Under the pieces are notes generated by a model. The model was not told the DNA's origin. It ran no database searches and saw only the letters and a program-made list of their open reading frames with translations. From contig JAWVZU010000034.1 in the NCBI GenBank assembly GCA_033722075.1, positions 1-20,804 on the forward strand: a stretch of DNA of 20,804 nt, in the 5' to 3' direction. The DNA comes from JAWVZU01 sp033722075 (lineage in GTDB: Bacteria; Pseudomonadota; Gammaproteobacteria; Xanthomonadales; SZUA-38). Positions 1-7,989 of this stretch are shown here, piece by piece. Position numbers and translations under genes: made by a program. Each line of letters starts with the position of its first letter. The first letter of the stretch is position 1.

Positions 1-1428
1 CAGCCGATTGGCGAGGCTTTTGCCAATGGTCCCTTGGTCGGTCGTGATGTGGTCGTGGATGCCAGCCAGATTCTCGGCGGTATGGAGCGGGCCGGGCAGG
101 GCTGGAAGATGCTGATGGAGAGCCTCGCCGCCGGCCGCTCCATCTCGCTGCCGGCGCTGTCCATCGGAGCGGTTCAGCTCGCGGCCCGCGTGGTCGGCGC
201 CTACGGTACGGTCCGGGAGCAGTTCGATACCCCGATCGGCCGCTTCGAGGGGGTCGAGGAACTGATGGCGCCGATCGCCGGCCATGCCTATTTCATGACC
301 GCTGCCCGGGACCTCACCTGCGGCGCCCTGGACCAGGGCGAGCACCCGGCGGTGATCTCGGCGATCATGAAGGCCTACCTGACGCAGGGCATGCGGGAGT
401 GCATCAATCACGCCATGGATATCCGGGCCGGCGCTGCAATCCAGCGCGGTCCCCGCAACATCCTGGCCCGCGCCTACCAGGCCGTGCCGATCGGCATCAC
501 CGTGGAGGGCTCCAATGTCCTCACCCGGTCGATGATCATCTACGGCCAGGGCGCGATTCGCTGCCATCCTTTCATCCAGGACGAGATCGATGCGGTCGCC
601 GCGGGTGACCTCGAAAAATTCGACCGGTCCCTGTTCGGCCACCTGAACCTGATCGGTCGCAACGCCGCCCGGGCGTGGATCCTGGGGTTGACCGGAGGAC
701 GCCTGGCGAGCGGTCACGTCAATGCCTTCGCTGCCCCCTATTTCCGCAGCCTCAGCCGCTTCAGCGCCGCCTTTGCGTGCGCCTCGGAGGTCGCCATGCT
801 GACCCTGGGCGGCAAGCTCAAGCGACGCGAGAAGATCAGCGGTCGCCTGGCCGACTGCCTGGCATGGATGTATCTTGCCTCGGCCACCCTCAAGCGCTAC
901 GCCGACGAATGGCAGAAGGACGACGACCGGGCACTGGTGGCCTGGTCCTGCGAATACGCCCTGTACCGCGTCCAGCAGGCCCTGGACGGCATCTGCCAGA
1001 ACCTCGATAACCGTGTTGCGGGGCGTCTCCTGCGCTGGATTGTTCTCCCCCTCGGCCTGCGCCAGCGTCTTCCCGACGATCAACTCGGATCGCAGGCGGC
1101 GCGGACCCTGCTGGGGGACCACGACGATCGCGCCAGGCTGACGGCGGACATCTTCGTACCGGGACCGGACGAGGCGGGTCTCGGCAGGCTGGAGGAGGCG
1201 CTGGACCGCGCGGTAGCGGCGATCCACGTCGAGACCAAGCTACGCGACGCGGTCCGGGCGGGCACGCTGGACCGGGCACCTGGACTGGCATTGGCCGAAA
1301 ACGGTCTGGCAAGCGGGATCATCAACGCGGAGGAATTCGAGATTCTCGCCGATGCGGACGATGCGCGCAGCGAGGCCATCCAGGTCGATTCGTTCACTCC
1401 GAATCAGTACCGCCAGCTCAAGGGATGA
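1..1428 (+). CDS. fadE: Acyl-CoA dehydrogenase, FadE type (5' truncated by window edge)
   Basis: This enzyme would carry out the first step of fatty acid beta-oxidation, the FAD-dependent alpha,beta-dehydrogenation of acyl-CoA. The frame is open from base 1, so the N-terminus lies outside the window; the in-frame TTG at 34 is not the real start. The visible part resembles E. coli FadE: GGMERAGQGWKMLMESLAAG, then ARAYQAVPIGITVEG around 460-515, SNVLTRSMI and GQGAIRCHPF. It continues into the roughly 250-residue C-terminal domain found in large FadE proteins but not in short-chain acyl-CoA dehydrogenases. The acidic residue of ITVEGSN is a candidate active-site residue by analogy with FadE. The TGA stop overlaps the ATG of the next gene (ATGA, 1425-1428), which suggests translational coupling with mltF. 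Family assignment is confident; chain-length preference cannot be read. Confidence 0.93.
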   Translation, partial: QPIGEAFANGPLVGRDVVVDASQILGGMERAGQGWKMLMESLAAGRSISLPALSIGAVQLAARVVGAYGTVREQFDTPIGRFEGVEELMAPIAGHAYFMTAARDLTCGALDQGEHPAVISAIMKAYLTQGMRECINHAMDIRAGAAIQRGPRNILARAYQAVPIGITVEGSNVLTRSMIIYGQGAIRCHPFIQDEIDAVAAGDLEKFDRSLFGHLNLIGRNAARAWILGLTGGRLASGHVNAFAAPYFRSLSRFSAAFACASEVAMLTLGGKLKRREKISGRLADCLAWMYLASATLKRYADEWQKDDDRALVAWSCEYALYRVQQALDGICQNLDNRVAGRLLRWIVLPLGLRQRLPDDQLGSQAARTLLGDHDDRARLTADIFVPGPDEAGLGRLEEALDRAVAAIHVETKLRDAVRAGTLDRAPGLALAENGLASGIINAEEFEILADADDARSEAIQVDSFTPNQYRQLKG

Positions 1429-2852
1429 CCCAGCGGACGGCGCCGACCCGAAAAGAGGTCCGCTGGACGTTGCTGTTTGTCAGCGTCGGCGTCGTCCTCG
1501 TGGCGCTGACCCTGCGACCAAGACCCACCCCGGTGGTCGTTCCGCCTCCGCTGCCCCATCTCGACCGGATCCTCGAACGCGGCACCCTGCGCATCGCCAC
1601 GGTCAACAGCCCGGTCACCTACTTCAATGTGCAGGATCGCGAGATCGGGTTCGAGTACGACCTGGCGCGACGGTTTGCCGCAGACCTCGGGGTTGAGCTC
1701 GAAGTTCGCACCGCACCGTTCCATCGCCTGCTGGACCTGGTCACCAGCGGCGAAGTCGACCTCGCCGCGGCCAGCATCACGGTGACTCCGGAACGGCGCC
1801 AGCGGGTGCGCTTCGGCCCGGCTTACCAGGAAGTGACCCAGGAGGTCGTCTACCGAGCGGGCAGCAACCGACCCACCAGCCCCGAAGACCTCGTCGGGCG
1901 CAACCTGTGGGTCGTGGCCGGCTCGAGCTATGCCGAGACCCTGCGCAGGCTGAAAGCCATTCTCCCGGACCTGAGTTGGCGGGAGATCGCGACCGGTGAC
2001 ATCGAGATGATCTTTGCCGCGATCACCTCGGGCGACGCGGACGTGACCATCGCGGACTCCAATATCTTTGCCATGCACCGTCGCTTCTTTCCCCGCCTGG
2101 CCGAGGGATTTGCCCTGACCGAGCCGCAACCGATTGCCTGGGCATTCCCGCAAGGCGAAGACCGCAGCCTGATCGAGCGCGCGGAGCAGTTTTTCGCCAG
2201 GATCAAGGCGAACGGAAGGCTGGCCCGGATCATCGACCGCTACACGGCGCATATTCCCGATTACGATCGGCTGAACACCCGCTACCTGCTGCGCCATATC
2301 CGGACCCGCCTGCCGGGCCTGCGCCCCTATTTCCGGCAGGCCGCCGAAGCCACCGGGTTCGACTGGCGGCTGCTGGCCGCCGTGGCCTACCAGGAATCGC
2401 ATTGGGATCCGCAGGCCGTATCGCCAACGGGCGTGCGCGGCATCATGATGCTCACCCGCGCCACAGCGGAGGAAATGGGCGTCAGCGACCGGCGTGATCC
2501 CAAGGAGTCCATCCTGGCCGGGGCGGAATACCTGAAACGCATGCACGACAAGATCCCGGCCCGGATCGAGGAACCGGACCGGACCTGGATGGCGCTGGCG
2601 GCCTACAACGTGGGCTGGGGACACCTCGAAGACGCCCGAATCCTCACCCAGCGCATGGGTGGCAACCCCGATCGCTGGGCCGATGTCGCCAAACATCTGC
2701 CGCTGCTGAGCGACCGGCGCTATTACCGTGACCTGCGCTTCGGGTACGCTCGGGGACGCGAGCCGGTGCGCTATGTCGGCAACATTCGCAGCTATTACGA
2801 CATCCTCACCTGGAAAACCGGGCGCGATCAATCGGCCGTCGCGGCGCCGTAA
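1425..2852 (+). CDS. mltF: Membrane-bound lytic murein transglycosylase F
   Basis: MltF cleaves the MurNAc-GlcNAc bond of peptidoglycan to give 1,6-anhydromuramyl products, and acts in the periplasm at the outer membrane. The 475-residue protein is the usual MltF length. Residues 13-30 are a hydrophobic signal or anchor with no clear lipobox. Residues about 48-275 form a periplasmic solute-binding domain of family 3 (LRIATVNSPVTYF, then VDLAAASITVTPERR). Residues about 300-460 form an SLT lysozyme-like domain with the catalytic glutamate in AYQESHW (E324), the SPTGVRGIMMLT motif and AAYNVGWGH (392-400). The gene starts inside the stop codon of the fadE-like gene and probably shares its transcript. 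The two functions have no obvious link. Confidence 0.95.
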   Translation: MTQRTAPTRKEVRWTLLFVSVGVVLVALTLRPRPTPVVVPPPLPHLDRILERGTLRIATVNSPVTYFNVQDREIGFEYDLARRFAADLGVELEVRTAPFHRLLDLVTSGEVDLAAASITVTPERRQRVRFGPAYQEVTQEVVYRAGSNRPTSPEDLVGRNLWVVAGSSYAETLRRLKAILPDLSWREIATGDIEMIFAAITSGDADVTIADSNIFAMHRRFFPRLAEGFALTEPQPIAWAFPQGEDRSLIERAEQFFARIKANGRLARIIDRYTAHIPDYDRLNTRYLLRHIRTRLPGLRPYFRQAAEATGFDWRLLAAVAYQESHWDPQAVSPTGVRGIMMLTRATAEEMGVSDRRDPKESILAGAEYLKRMHDKIPARIEEPDRTWMALAAYNVGWGHLEDARILTQRMGGNPDRWADVAKHLPLLSDRRYYRDLRFGYARGREPVRYVGNIRSYYDILTWKTGRDQSAVAAP

Positions 2853-3040
2853 AACAGGATTAAGTATCTCCGCTAAAGGCTTGAATCACTATGGATATTG
2901 AGATATACATGCGGATAGTGCGCGGGGGATCAAGAGGTCAATCCGGAGTCCGTACGAGGATGCGTGATCGCTGCAATCGAAGGAATTCCACCCACGGCAG
3001 GCAACCCTCGCCAAGGGTGGGTATGATGCGTCCCGGGGCG
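2853..3040. other. Intergenic region between mltF and the phosphatase gene
   Basis: No gene is seen here. The first 90 bases are clearly AT-richer than the surrounding coding sequence. An inverted repeat, ACCCT-N5-AGGGT (3004-3018), lies upstream of the phosphatase -10 element and could be an operator. No T-tailed hairpin that would end the mltF transcript was found. Confidence 0.5.
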
Positions 3041-3049
3041 TGCTAAAAT
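3041..3049 (+). promoter_or_regulatory. Extended -10 promoter of the PP2C phosphatase gene
   Basis: TGCTAAAAT matches the extended -10 pattern TGnTATAAT with one mismatch. No good -35 is seen, which is common for extended -10 promoters. Transcription would begin near 3056, just before the Shine-Dalgarno-like AAGGGAG at 3058-3064. The ATG at 3048 sits inside this element, which argues against it being the true start codon. Confidence 0.5.
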
Positions 3050-3101
3050 GACCGCTCAAGGGAGTAGCGCGTTGAGCCTCGCAGAGGGGAGCCGACCGGG
3101 A

Positions 3102-3812
3102 ATGATTGAATTCGGTCACGGAACGCACGTCGGATTACGGCGTGACCACAACGAAGATACCTACAGTGTCGAAGCCGGCATCGGCCTTTGGCTGGTGGCC
3201 GACGGCATGGGTGGTCACGACCAGGGGGAAGTGGCCAGCGCCATTGCGCGGGACACGGTGGTGGAACATTTTCGCGGCGGAGAACCGCTGACGGAATCCA
3301 TCCGCGCCGCCGCCCAGCGCATCATCGATATCTCGAACGCCCGCAAGAGCAGCTTGCCGATGGGCACCACGCTGGTAGCTGCCGCGGTCGATCTCGAGGC
3401 GAATGACTACGAAGTCGCCTGGGTGGGCGACAGCCGGGTCTACCACTGGAACGGCAAGCTCTACCAATTGACCAGCGATCATTCCTACGTCCAGGAACTG
3501 GTGGACCAGGGCGCCATTACGCCCGAGCAGGCGCGCACCCACCCACATCGTAACGTCGTGACCCAGGCTCTGGGCGTGACCGAACCGGCCTCCCTCAAGG
3601 TCGACACCGTCGAAGGTCACCTCGAACCCGGAGAGATGCTGCTGCTGTGCAGCGATGGCCTGACCGAGGAAGTGGACGACGATTACATCACCGACGTGCT
3701 CGCGGCAGAAGACACCGACGCCCAGGAAAAGGTTGATCGCCTGATCCTCGGCGCGCTGGACGGCGGCGGCTCGGACAACATCACCGTACTGCTCCTCGCC
3801 CGCGCCGACTAG
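3102..3812 (+). CDS. PP2C-family serine/threonine protein phosphatase
   Basis: This is a Mn/Mg-dependent phosphoserine/phosphothreonine phosphatase of the bacterial Stp/PrpC type, which would act on cytoplasmic proteins and normally opposes a Hanks-type kinase. No kinase is in the window. With M1 at 3102 the protein has 236 residues and every PP2C motif: RRDHNEDTY (13-21), VADGMGGH (32-39), MGTTL (87-91), VGDSRVY (108-114), CSDGL (183-187) and GSDNITVLL (223-231). Metal-binding Asp19, Asp34, Asp185 and Asp225 are present. The start is uncertain. ATG 3048 lies inside a likely -10 element. TTG 3072 has the best ribosome site (AAGGGAG, 7-base spacing). ATG 3102 has GAGGGGAG 10 bases upstream and gives the MIEFGH N-terminus I associate with this family. 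It appears to be a single-gene unit. Confidence 0.9.
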   Translation: MIEFGHGTHVGLRRDHNEDTYSVEAGIGLWLVADGMGGHDQGEVASAIARDTVVEHFRGGEPLTESIRAAAQRIIDISNARKSSLPMGTTLVAAAVDLEANDYEVAWVGDSRVYHWNGKLYQLTSDHSYVQELVDQGAITPEQARTHPHRNVVTQALGVTEPASLKVDTVEGHLEPGEMLLLCSDGLTEEVDDDYITDVLAAEDTDAQEKVDRLILGALDGGGSDNITVLLLARAD

Positions 3813-3839
3813 CCCGGCAACCTCAACGAACTCCCGGAT

Positions 3840-4160
3840 TCAGTCCCAGCGGTCGTCGCGGGTAAAGACCACCCCATTCTCGATTTTCACCGGAAAGGTC
3901 GCGGTCGGCTCGTAGGCCGGAGGCGTCAGCGCTTCGCCGGTGCGCACGTCGAAGCGCGCGCCATGTCTGGGGCAGATCACCTCGCAGCCTTCGATTTCGC
4001 CTCCGGTCAACATCCCGCCGTCATGCGTACAGACGTCCTCGATCGCGTGGAATTCTCCACCGACATTGAATACCGCAATCGGTACGTCGTCCGCGAGGAC
4101 GATCTTGTAAGAGCCCGGGCCGATCTCCTCCGCCGGCCCTACTTCGATCCATTCATCCAT
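3840..4160 (-). CDS. Rieske [2Fe-2S] ferredoxin, last gene of the SUF operon
   Basis: This is a small soluble Rieske protein of 106 residues with no signal peptide, so it should be cytoplasmic. The two cluster-binding boxes are complete: CTH (C44, H46, in EDVCTHDGG) and CPRH (C63, H66, in VICPRHGARFD). Small proteins of this kind are usually named non-haem iron oxygenase ferredoxin subunits, but here the gene overlaps the sufU-like gene by 8 bases and is transcribed with the suf genes. No oxygenase is nearby. That context suggests a role in electron supply or redox tuning during cluster assembly (inference). I chose the ATG at 4160 because MDEWIEVGPAEEI matches the normal start of the fold; the open frame upstream to 4271 is the shadow of sufU. 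Confidence 0.9.
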   Translation of the reverse strand: MDEWIEVGPAEEIGPGSYKIVLADDVPIAVFNVGGEFHAIEDVCTHDGGMLTGGEIEGCEVICPRHGARFDVRTGEALTPPAYEPTATFPVKIENGVVFTRDDRWD

Positions 4161-4626
4161 GGGTTGAGTCCCGTCCTTCGGTCGTTGCAATCGGCTCGCC
4201 TTCGAGGGCGGCGGCGAGTGTCTCCCAGGCAAGCAAGGCTGCACGGATCCGTGAAGGGTACCGACGCACACCTTCCAGTGCAGACAACTCTCCTAGCCCC
4301 TCCGCCAGTTCGGGTGTCACCTCGGGTGCGCGGAGTAGGCAACCAAGCGCTTCCTTGAGGGCCAGGGCCTCGGTGATCGTGCGGTCCCGCACGGCCTCGG
4401 TCATCATCGACGCCGACGCCATGGTGATTGCGCCGGCGGTGCCGATGAACGCCGCCTCTAAGATCCGCTCCGACCGGGCGTCGATGCGCAGGAATACGCG
4501 CAGATCATCTCCGCACAGTGCGTTGAGACCACGGGCTTCGTGGGTCGCCCCTTCCAGTTCCTTGAAGTTGCACGGCTCCCGGTTGTGATCCAGAACCGCC
4601 GATCGATACAGGTCGCTGATGCTCAT
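4153..4626 (-). CDS. sufU: SufU-like (NifU/IscU family) protein lacking two of three zinc cysteines
   Basis: SufU proteins take persulfide sulfur from SufS through a zinc-bound cysteine. This 157-residue protein aligns with the family throughout: LYRSAVLDHNREPCNF (6-21), NALCGDDL (35-42), ITMASASMMTEAV (67-79) and RRYPSRIRAALLAWETL (121-137). The first cysteine and the aspartate of the CGD motif remain (C38, D40). The second family cysteine, in the usual G-x-G-C-A-I-S, is glycine 65, and the third, in R-x-K-C-A-x-L-A-W, is alanine 129. C38 corresponds to the sulfur-accepting Cys41 of Bacillus subtilis SufU, so transfer could persist without the zinc site, rather as SufE works (inference). The start ATG overlaps the sufS stop (ATGA), and the end overlaps the Rieske gene. 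Confidence 0.88.
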   Translation of the reverse strand: MSISDLYRSAVLDHNREPCNFKELEGATHEARGLNALCGDDLRVFLRIDARSERILEAAFIGTAGAITMASASMMTEAVRDRTITEALALKEALGCLLRAPEVTPELAEGLGELSALEGVRRYPSRIRAALLAWETLAAALEGEPIATTEGRDSTHG

Positions 4627-5876
4627 GCAGTCAACAGTTGACGGGCCTTCTCCAATGCTGCCACGAAACGGTCGATTTCCTCGAACGTATTGTAGAACGC
4701 CATGGAAAGGCGCGCGGTCCCGGGAATTTCGAAGAACTGCATGACCGGCATGGCGCAATGGTGGCCGGTACGGATTGCAATCCCGGCGTGATCGAGGATG
4801 GTGCCGATATCGTGCGGATGCGCACCAGCGACCTGCAGGGAAATTACCGAGGCCTTGTGCGCGGCGGTGCCGATGATCTCGACCCCATCCATGGCTTCCA
4901 GGCGTTCGGTCGCATAAGCCAGCAGCGCCGCCTCGTGGTCCGCAATTTCGCGAATGCCCACCGCTTCCATGTAGCGCGCCGCGGCGCCCAGCCCGATGGC
5001 GCCGGCGATGTTGGGCGTGCCGGCCTCGAACTTGCCGGGCAGATCGTTGTAGATCGTCTCCTCGAAGGTGACGTGCTTGATCATTTCCCCACCGCCGTGC
5101 CACGGCGGCATGGCGTCCAGCAGGGACTCGCGACCGTAGAGCACGCCGATTCCGGTCGGACCGAACATCTTGTGCCCGGCGACGCAGTAGAAATCGCAGT
5201 CCAGGTCGGCCACGTCCACCTTCATGTGCGGTGTGGCCTGGGCGCCGTCCACCAGCACCGGGATGTCCTGGGCATGGGCCGCGGCGATCATCTCCCGCAC
5301 CGGATTGATCGTACCCAGCGCGTTGGAAACGTGGATCATGCCCACCATCTTCACCTGTGGCCCGAGCAGCTTCTCGTACGCCTCGATGATCACCTCGCCG
5401 CGCCGGTTGATCGGCGCCACCTTGAGCCTGGCGCCGGTCTGTTCGCAAACCAGCTGCCAGGGGACGATGTTCGAATGGTGTTCAAGGTGGGTAATGACAA
5501 TCTCGTCGCCCGGCTTCAGTCTCGGCCTGGCGTAAGCCTGTGCAACCAGGTTCACGCCCTCGGTCGCACCCCGGGTGAAAATGACCTCCCGGCGGCTGAC
5601 TGCCCCGATGAAGGCCCGCATCGTGTCCCGGGCCTGCTCGAACGCCTCCGTGGCCTCCTCGCTCAGCGTGTGCACGCCGCGGTGGATGTTCGCATTGTGC
5701 CGTCGGTAGAACTCGTCCGTAGCCCTGATCACCGCCTCGGGGCGCTGGGCCGTTGCCGCATTATCCAGATATATGAGGGGCTTGCCGTGAACTTCTCGAT
5801 CCAAAATGGGAAAGTCCGCACGCCATCGATCCACCTCGAAAGAAGGTTTGCGTTCCGTAGCCGTTGCGTCACTCAT
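4623..5876 (-). CDS. sufS: Cysteine desulfurase SufS
   Basis: This PLP-dependent enzyme removes sulfur from L-cysteine and holds it as a persulfide for cluster assembly. The 417-residue protein has the group II (SufS/CsdA) layout: YLDNAATAQRP near residue 36, THLEHHSNIVPWQ (129-141), LVDGAQATPHM (208-218), PLP-binding Lys236 in CVAGHKMFGPTG and the catalytic Cys374 in RTGHHCAMPVM. The gene lies 6 bases after sufD and overlaps the sufU-like gene by 4 bases, so sulfur donor and acceptor are translated together. No sufE is visible, which leaves the SufU-like protein as the only candidate acceptor in the operon. Confidence 0.96.
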   Translation of the reverse strand: MSDATATERKPSFEVDRWRADFPILDREVHGKPLIYLDNAATAQRPEAVIRATDEFYRRHNANIHRGVHTLSEEATEAFEQARDTMRAFIGAVSRREVIFTRGATEGVNLVAQAYARPRLKPGDEIVITHLEHHSNIVPWQLVCEQTGARLKVAPINRRGEVIIEAYEKLLGPQVKMVGMIHVSNALGTINPVREMIAAAHAQDIPVLVDGAQATPHMKVDVADLDCDFYCVAGHKMFGPTGIGVLYGRESLLDAMPPWHGGGEMIKHVTFEETIYNDLPGKFEAGTPNIAGAIGLGAAARYMEAVGIREIADHEAALLAYATERLEAMDGVEIIGTAAHKASVISLQVAGAHPHDIGTILDHAGIAIRTGHHCAMPVMQFFEIPGTARLSMAFYNTFEEIDRFVAALEKARQLLTA

Positions 5877-5882
5877 CGTGGG

Positions 5883-7184
5883 TCACTTCCGCATTGCCTG
5901 GCCGGCCGGCAGGTGATCGACGAGCTGCCCGGTCAGGTAGCTCTCCAGATCGAAATTGTCGACGCGGTCGACAACTTCCCGGCAGAAGCCGAAGGTGAGG
6001 AGCGCACGCGCTTCGGGCTCCGGGAGACCACGCGTCCGCAGGTAGAACAGCTGGAGCTCGTCCAGCTGGCCCACCGTGGCCCCATGGGCACATTTCACGT
6101 CGTCGGCGTAGATCACCAGTTCAGGCTTGGTATCCACCTCGGCATGGGGCGACAGCAGGAGATTCTTGTTGGTCTGCGCCGCGTCGGTGCCATCCGCCCC
6201 TTCGTGCACCACGACCTTGCCGTTGAATACGGCCCGAGCGCGGCCGTCCAGCACCCCCTTGAAGAGCTCTTCGCTTGCGGTCTGCGGCGCAACGTGGTCG
6301 ACGCGGGTGTGGTTGTCCACGTGCCGTTTTCCATCCAGCGCATAGACACCACAGAGTGTCGCCTTCGCCTCCGGCTCGGCCAGGCGACAATTGAGATCGT
6401 GTCTGACCAGCCGACCGCCGAGGTCGAAGCCGATGTAGTCGAGGTGGCTGCCGGCGGCCTGTTCGCAGTCCTGGCGGGTCACCAGGTAATCCGGATCACC
6501 CATCTGCTGCAGGCGCAGTTGCCCGAGGTGACTGTTCTCCGCCAGGCGAATCGTGGCCAGGCGGTTCGAAAAGTTTCCGCTCCCGCCAAGGGAGCGGTGG
6601 TGCTCGATGATCGTCACCCTCGCGCCGGCGGCCAGGTGGACGATATCGCGCTGGTTGTGCAGCACCGGCCCGTCCTGGCCCAGCGACAGGTGCAGCACGT
6701 GAATCGGTTGCTCGGCACGGGCACCAGCTTCGGCACGCAGGACCAGCCCGTCGACTGCATCGGCAGCACAAAGGGCTGCCAGGGCTTCATCCGGCCGCGC
6801 AAAGTCCTGAACGATGTCCTGCCGCAGGGATTCCAGGTCGGCCTCGTCCAGCTCCGCCAGCGAATCCACCCGAACACCATCCGGGAGATCGTCCAGAAGT
6901 GACAAGGCGCTGCTGAAGCGCCCGTTGACGAAGACCACCCGCCAACGCGCACCGGGAACAGCCAGGTCCGGCAGGTCTTCCGGCTGCAGGACGGACACCG
7001 GATCCGGGCTGCGGAACTCATGCTGTTCCAGCATCCGCAGTGCCGTATATTTCCAGTTCTCCAGGCGCGGCTGGGGCAGACCGTGTTCCTTGAAGTGTGC
7101 CCCCTGCGCTTCGCGATAATCGCTCAGCCAGGCGGGTTCTCGCAGGTCCGAAGGTCTCGTTTGCATGCGAGCCAGAGCCGTCAT
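5883..7184 (-). CDS. sufD: Fe-S cluster assembly protein SufD
   Basis: SufD forms the SufBC2D scaffold complex with SufB and SufC and is needed for iron entry. The 433-residue protein begins with a helical N-terminal region (RLENWKYTALRML, 40-52) and continues into the beta-helix domain shared with SufB. The C-terminal signature includes CAHGATVGQLDE (365-376), whose H367 matches the essential histidine of E. coli SufD (His360) by position, and ALLTFGFCREVVD (384-396). The start ATG overlaps the sufC stop by 4 bases, indicating coupled synthesis. Confidence 0.96.
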   Translation of the reverse strand: MTALARMQTRPSDLREPAWLSDYREAQGAHFKEHGLPQPRLENWKYTALRMLEQHEFRSPDPVSVLQPEDLPDLAVPGARWRVVFVNGRFSSALSLLDDLPDGVRVDSLAELDEADLESLRQDIVQDFARPDEALAALCAADAVDGLVLRAEAGARAEQPIHVLHLSLGQDGPVLHNQRDIVHLAAGARVTIIEHHRSLGGSGNFSNRLATIRLAENSHLGQLRLQQMGDPDYLVTRQDCEQAAGSHLDYIGFDLGGRLVRHDLNCRLAEPEAKATLCGVYALDGKRHVDNHTRVDHVAPQTASEELFKGVLDGRARAVFNGKVVVHEGADGTDAAQTNKNLLLSPHAEVDTKPELVIYADDVKCAHGATVGQLDELQLFYLRTRGLPEPEARALLTFGFCREVVDRVDNFDLESYLTGQLVDHLPAGQAMRK

Positions 7185-7933
7185 GCCGCTGCCTCATCCT
7201 CCAGCCAGGCGTAACCCTCCGCCTCGAGCTTCTCTGCCAACGCGCGATCGCCGGACTTGACGATGCGGCCGTCGGAAAGCACGTGCACCGAATCGGGAAC
7301 GATGTGGTCCAGCAGCCTCTGGTAGTGGGTGACCACGACGAAAGCCCGCTTGGCGTCGCGCAGCTGGTTCACTCCGTCGGCAACGATCTTCAGCGCGTCG
7401 ATGTCGAGACCCGAATCCGTTTCGTCGAGGATGGCCAGGCGCGGTTCGAGGACCGCCATCTGGAAGATTTCGTTGCGCTTCTTCTCGCCACCGGAGAAGC
7501 CTTCGTTGACCGCCCGATGGAGCAGATCATCGCGGATATGGAGCACCTCGAGCTTCTTCCGCACAGTCTTGAGAAAAGCCATCGAGTCGAGCTCTTCTTC
7601 GCCCCGCGCCTTGCGCTGGGCATTGAGAGCGGAGCGCAGGAAATAGGTATTGTTCACACCGGGGATCTCGACCGGATATTGAAACGCGAGGAAAACGCCC
7701 TTGCAGGCCCGCTCTTCGGGGTCCAGCTCCAGCAGATTCTCCCCGTCGTAGTGCACCGAGCCCTCGACGACCTCGTAGCCTTCCCGGCCGGCAATGACGT
7801 TGGCCAGGGTGCTCTTGCCGGAGCCGTTCGGGCCCATGATGGCGGCCACTTCACCGGCCGCAACTTCCAGGTCCAGCCCCTTCAGGATCTTCTTGCCGCC
7901 AACCTCGACGTGCAGATTCTCTATCTTCAACAT
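7181..7933 (-). CDS. sufC: Fe-S cluster assembly ATPase SufC
   Basis: SufC is the ABC-type ATPase of the SufBCD scaffold; its nucleotide-driven dimerisation reshapes SufB-SufD for cluster building. The 250-residue protein has a Walker A (GPNGSGKST, 34-42), a Q-loop (LAFQYP, 82-87), the SufC-type signature FSGGEKKR (146-153), a Walker B (LAILDE, 166-171) and the switch histidine in VTHYQ (H203). I chose the ATG at 7933 because MLKIENLHVEVGGKKIL is the standard start and an in-frame extension upstream reads into the sufB end. A 56-base gap separates it from sufB, the longest gap in this operon, with only a weak GAGAAG ribosome site. Confidence 0.97.
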   Translation of the reverse strand: MLKIENLHVEVGGKKILKGLDLEVAAGEVAAIMGPNGSGKSTLANVIAGREGYEVVEGSVHYDGENLLELDPEERACKGVFLAFQYPVEIPGVNNTYFLRSALNAQRKARGEEELDSMAFLKTVRKKLEVLHIRDDLLHRAVNEGFSGGEKKRNEIFQMAVLEPRLAILDETDSGLDIDALKIVADGVNQLRDAKRAFVVVTHYQRLLDHIVPDSVHVLSDGRIVKSGDRALAEKLEAEGYAWLEDEAAA

Positions 7934-7989
7934 TCGTTCGCTTCTCGATTTGCGTTCGGTCTTTTGTCGACTGTCGTCCGTGATCTCAA

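Noticed and set aside
1404..2831. 475-codon minus-strand open frame opposite mltF
   Set aside because: Antisense shadow of mltF, with no recognisable domain and histidine/glycine/arginine-rich low-information sequence.
4161..4271. N-terminal extension of the Rieske protein
   Set aside because: It overlaps sufU in another frame and has no similarity to a signal peptide or Rieske N-terminus; ATG 4160 gives the normal protein.
4638..6902. Very long plus-strand open frame (754 codons) opposite sufS and sufD
   Set aside because: It lies entirely antisense to well-supported sufS and sufD, shows no family motif and reflects high-GC codon bias. The same applies to the other long frames opposite suf genes.
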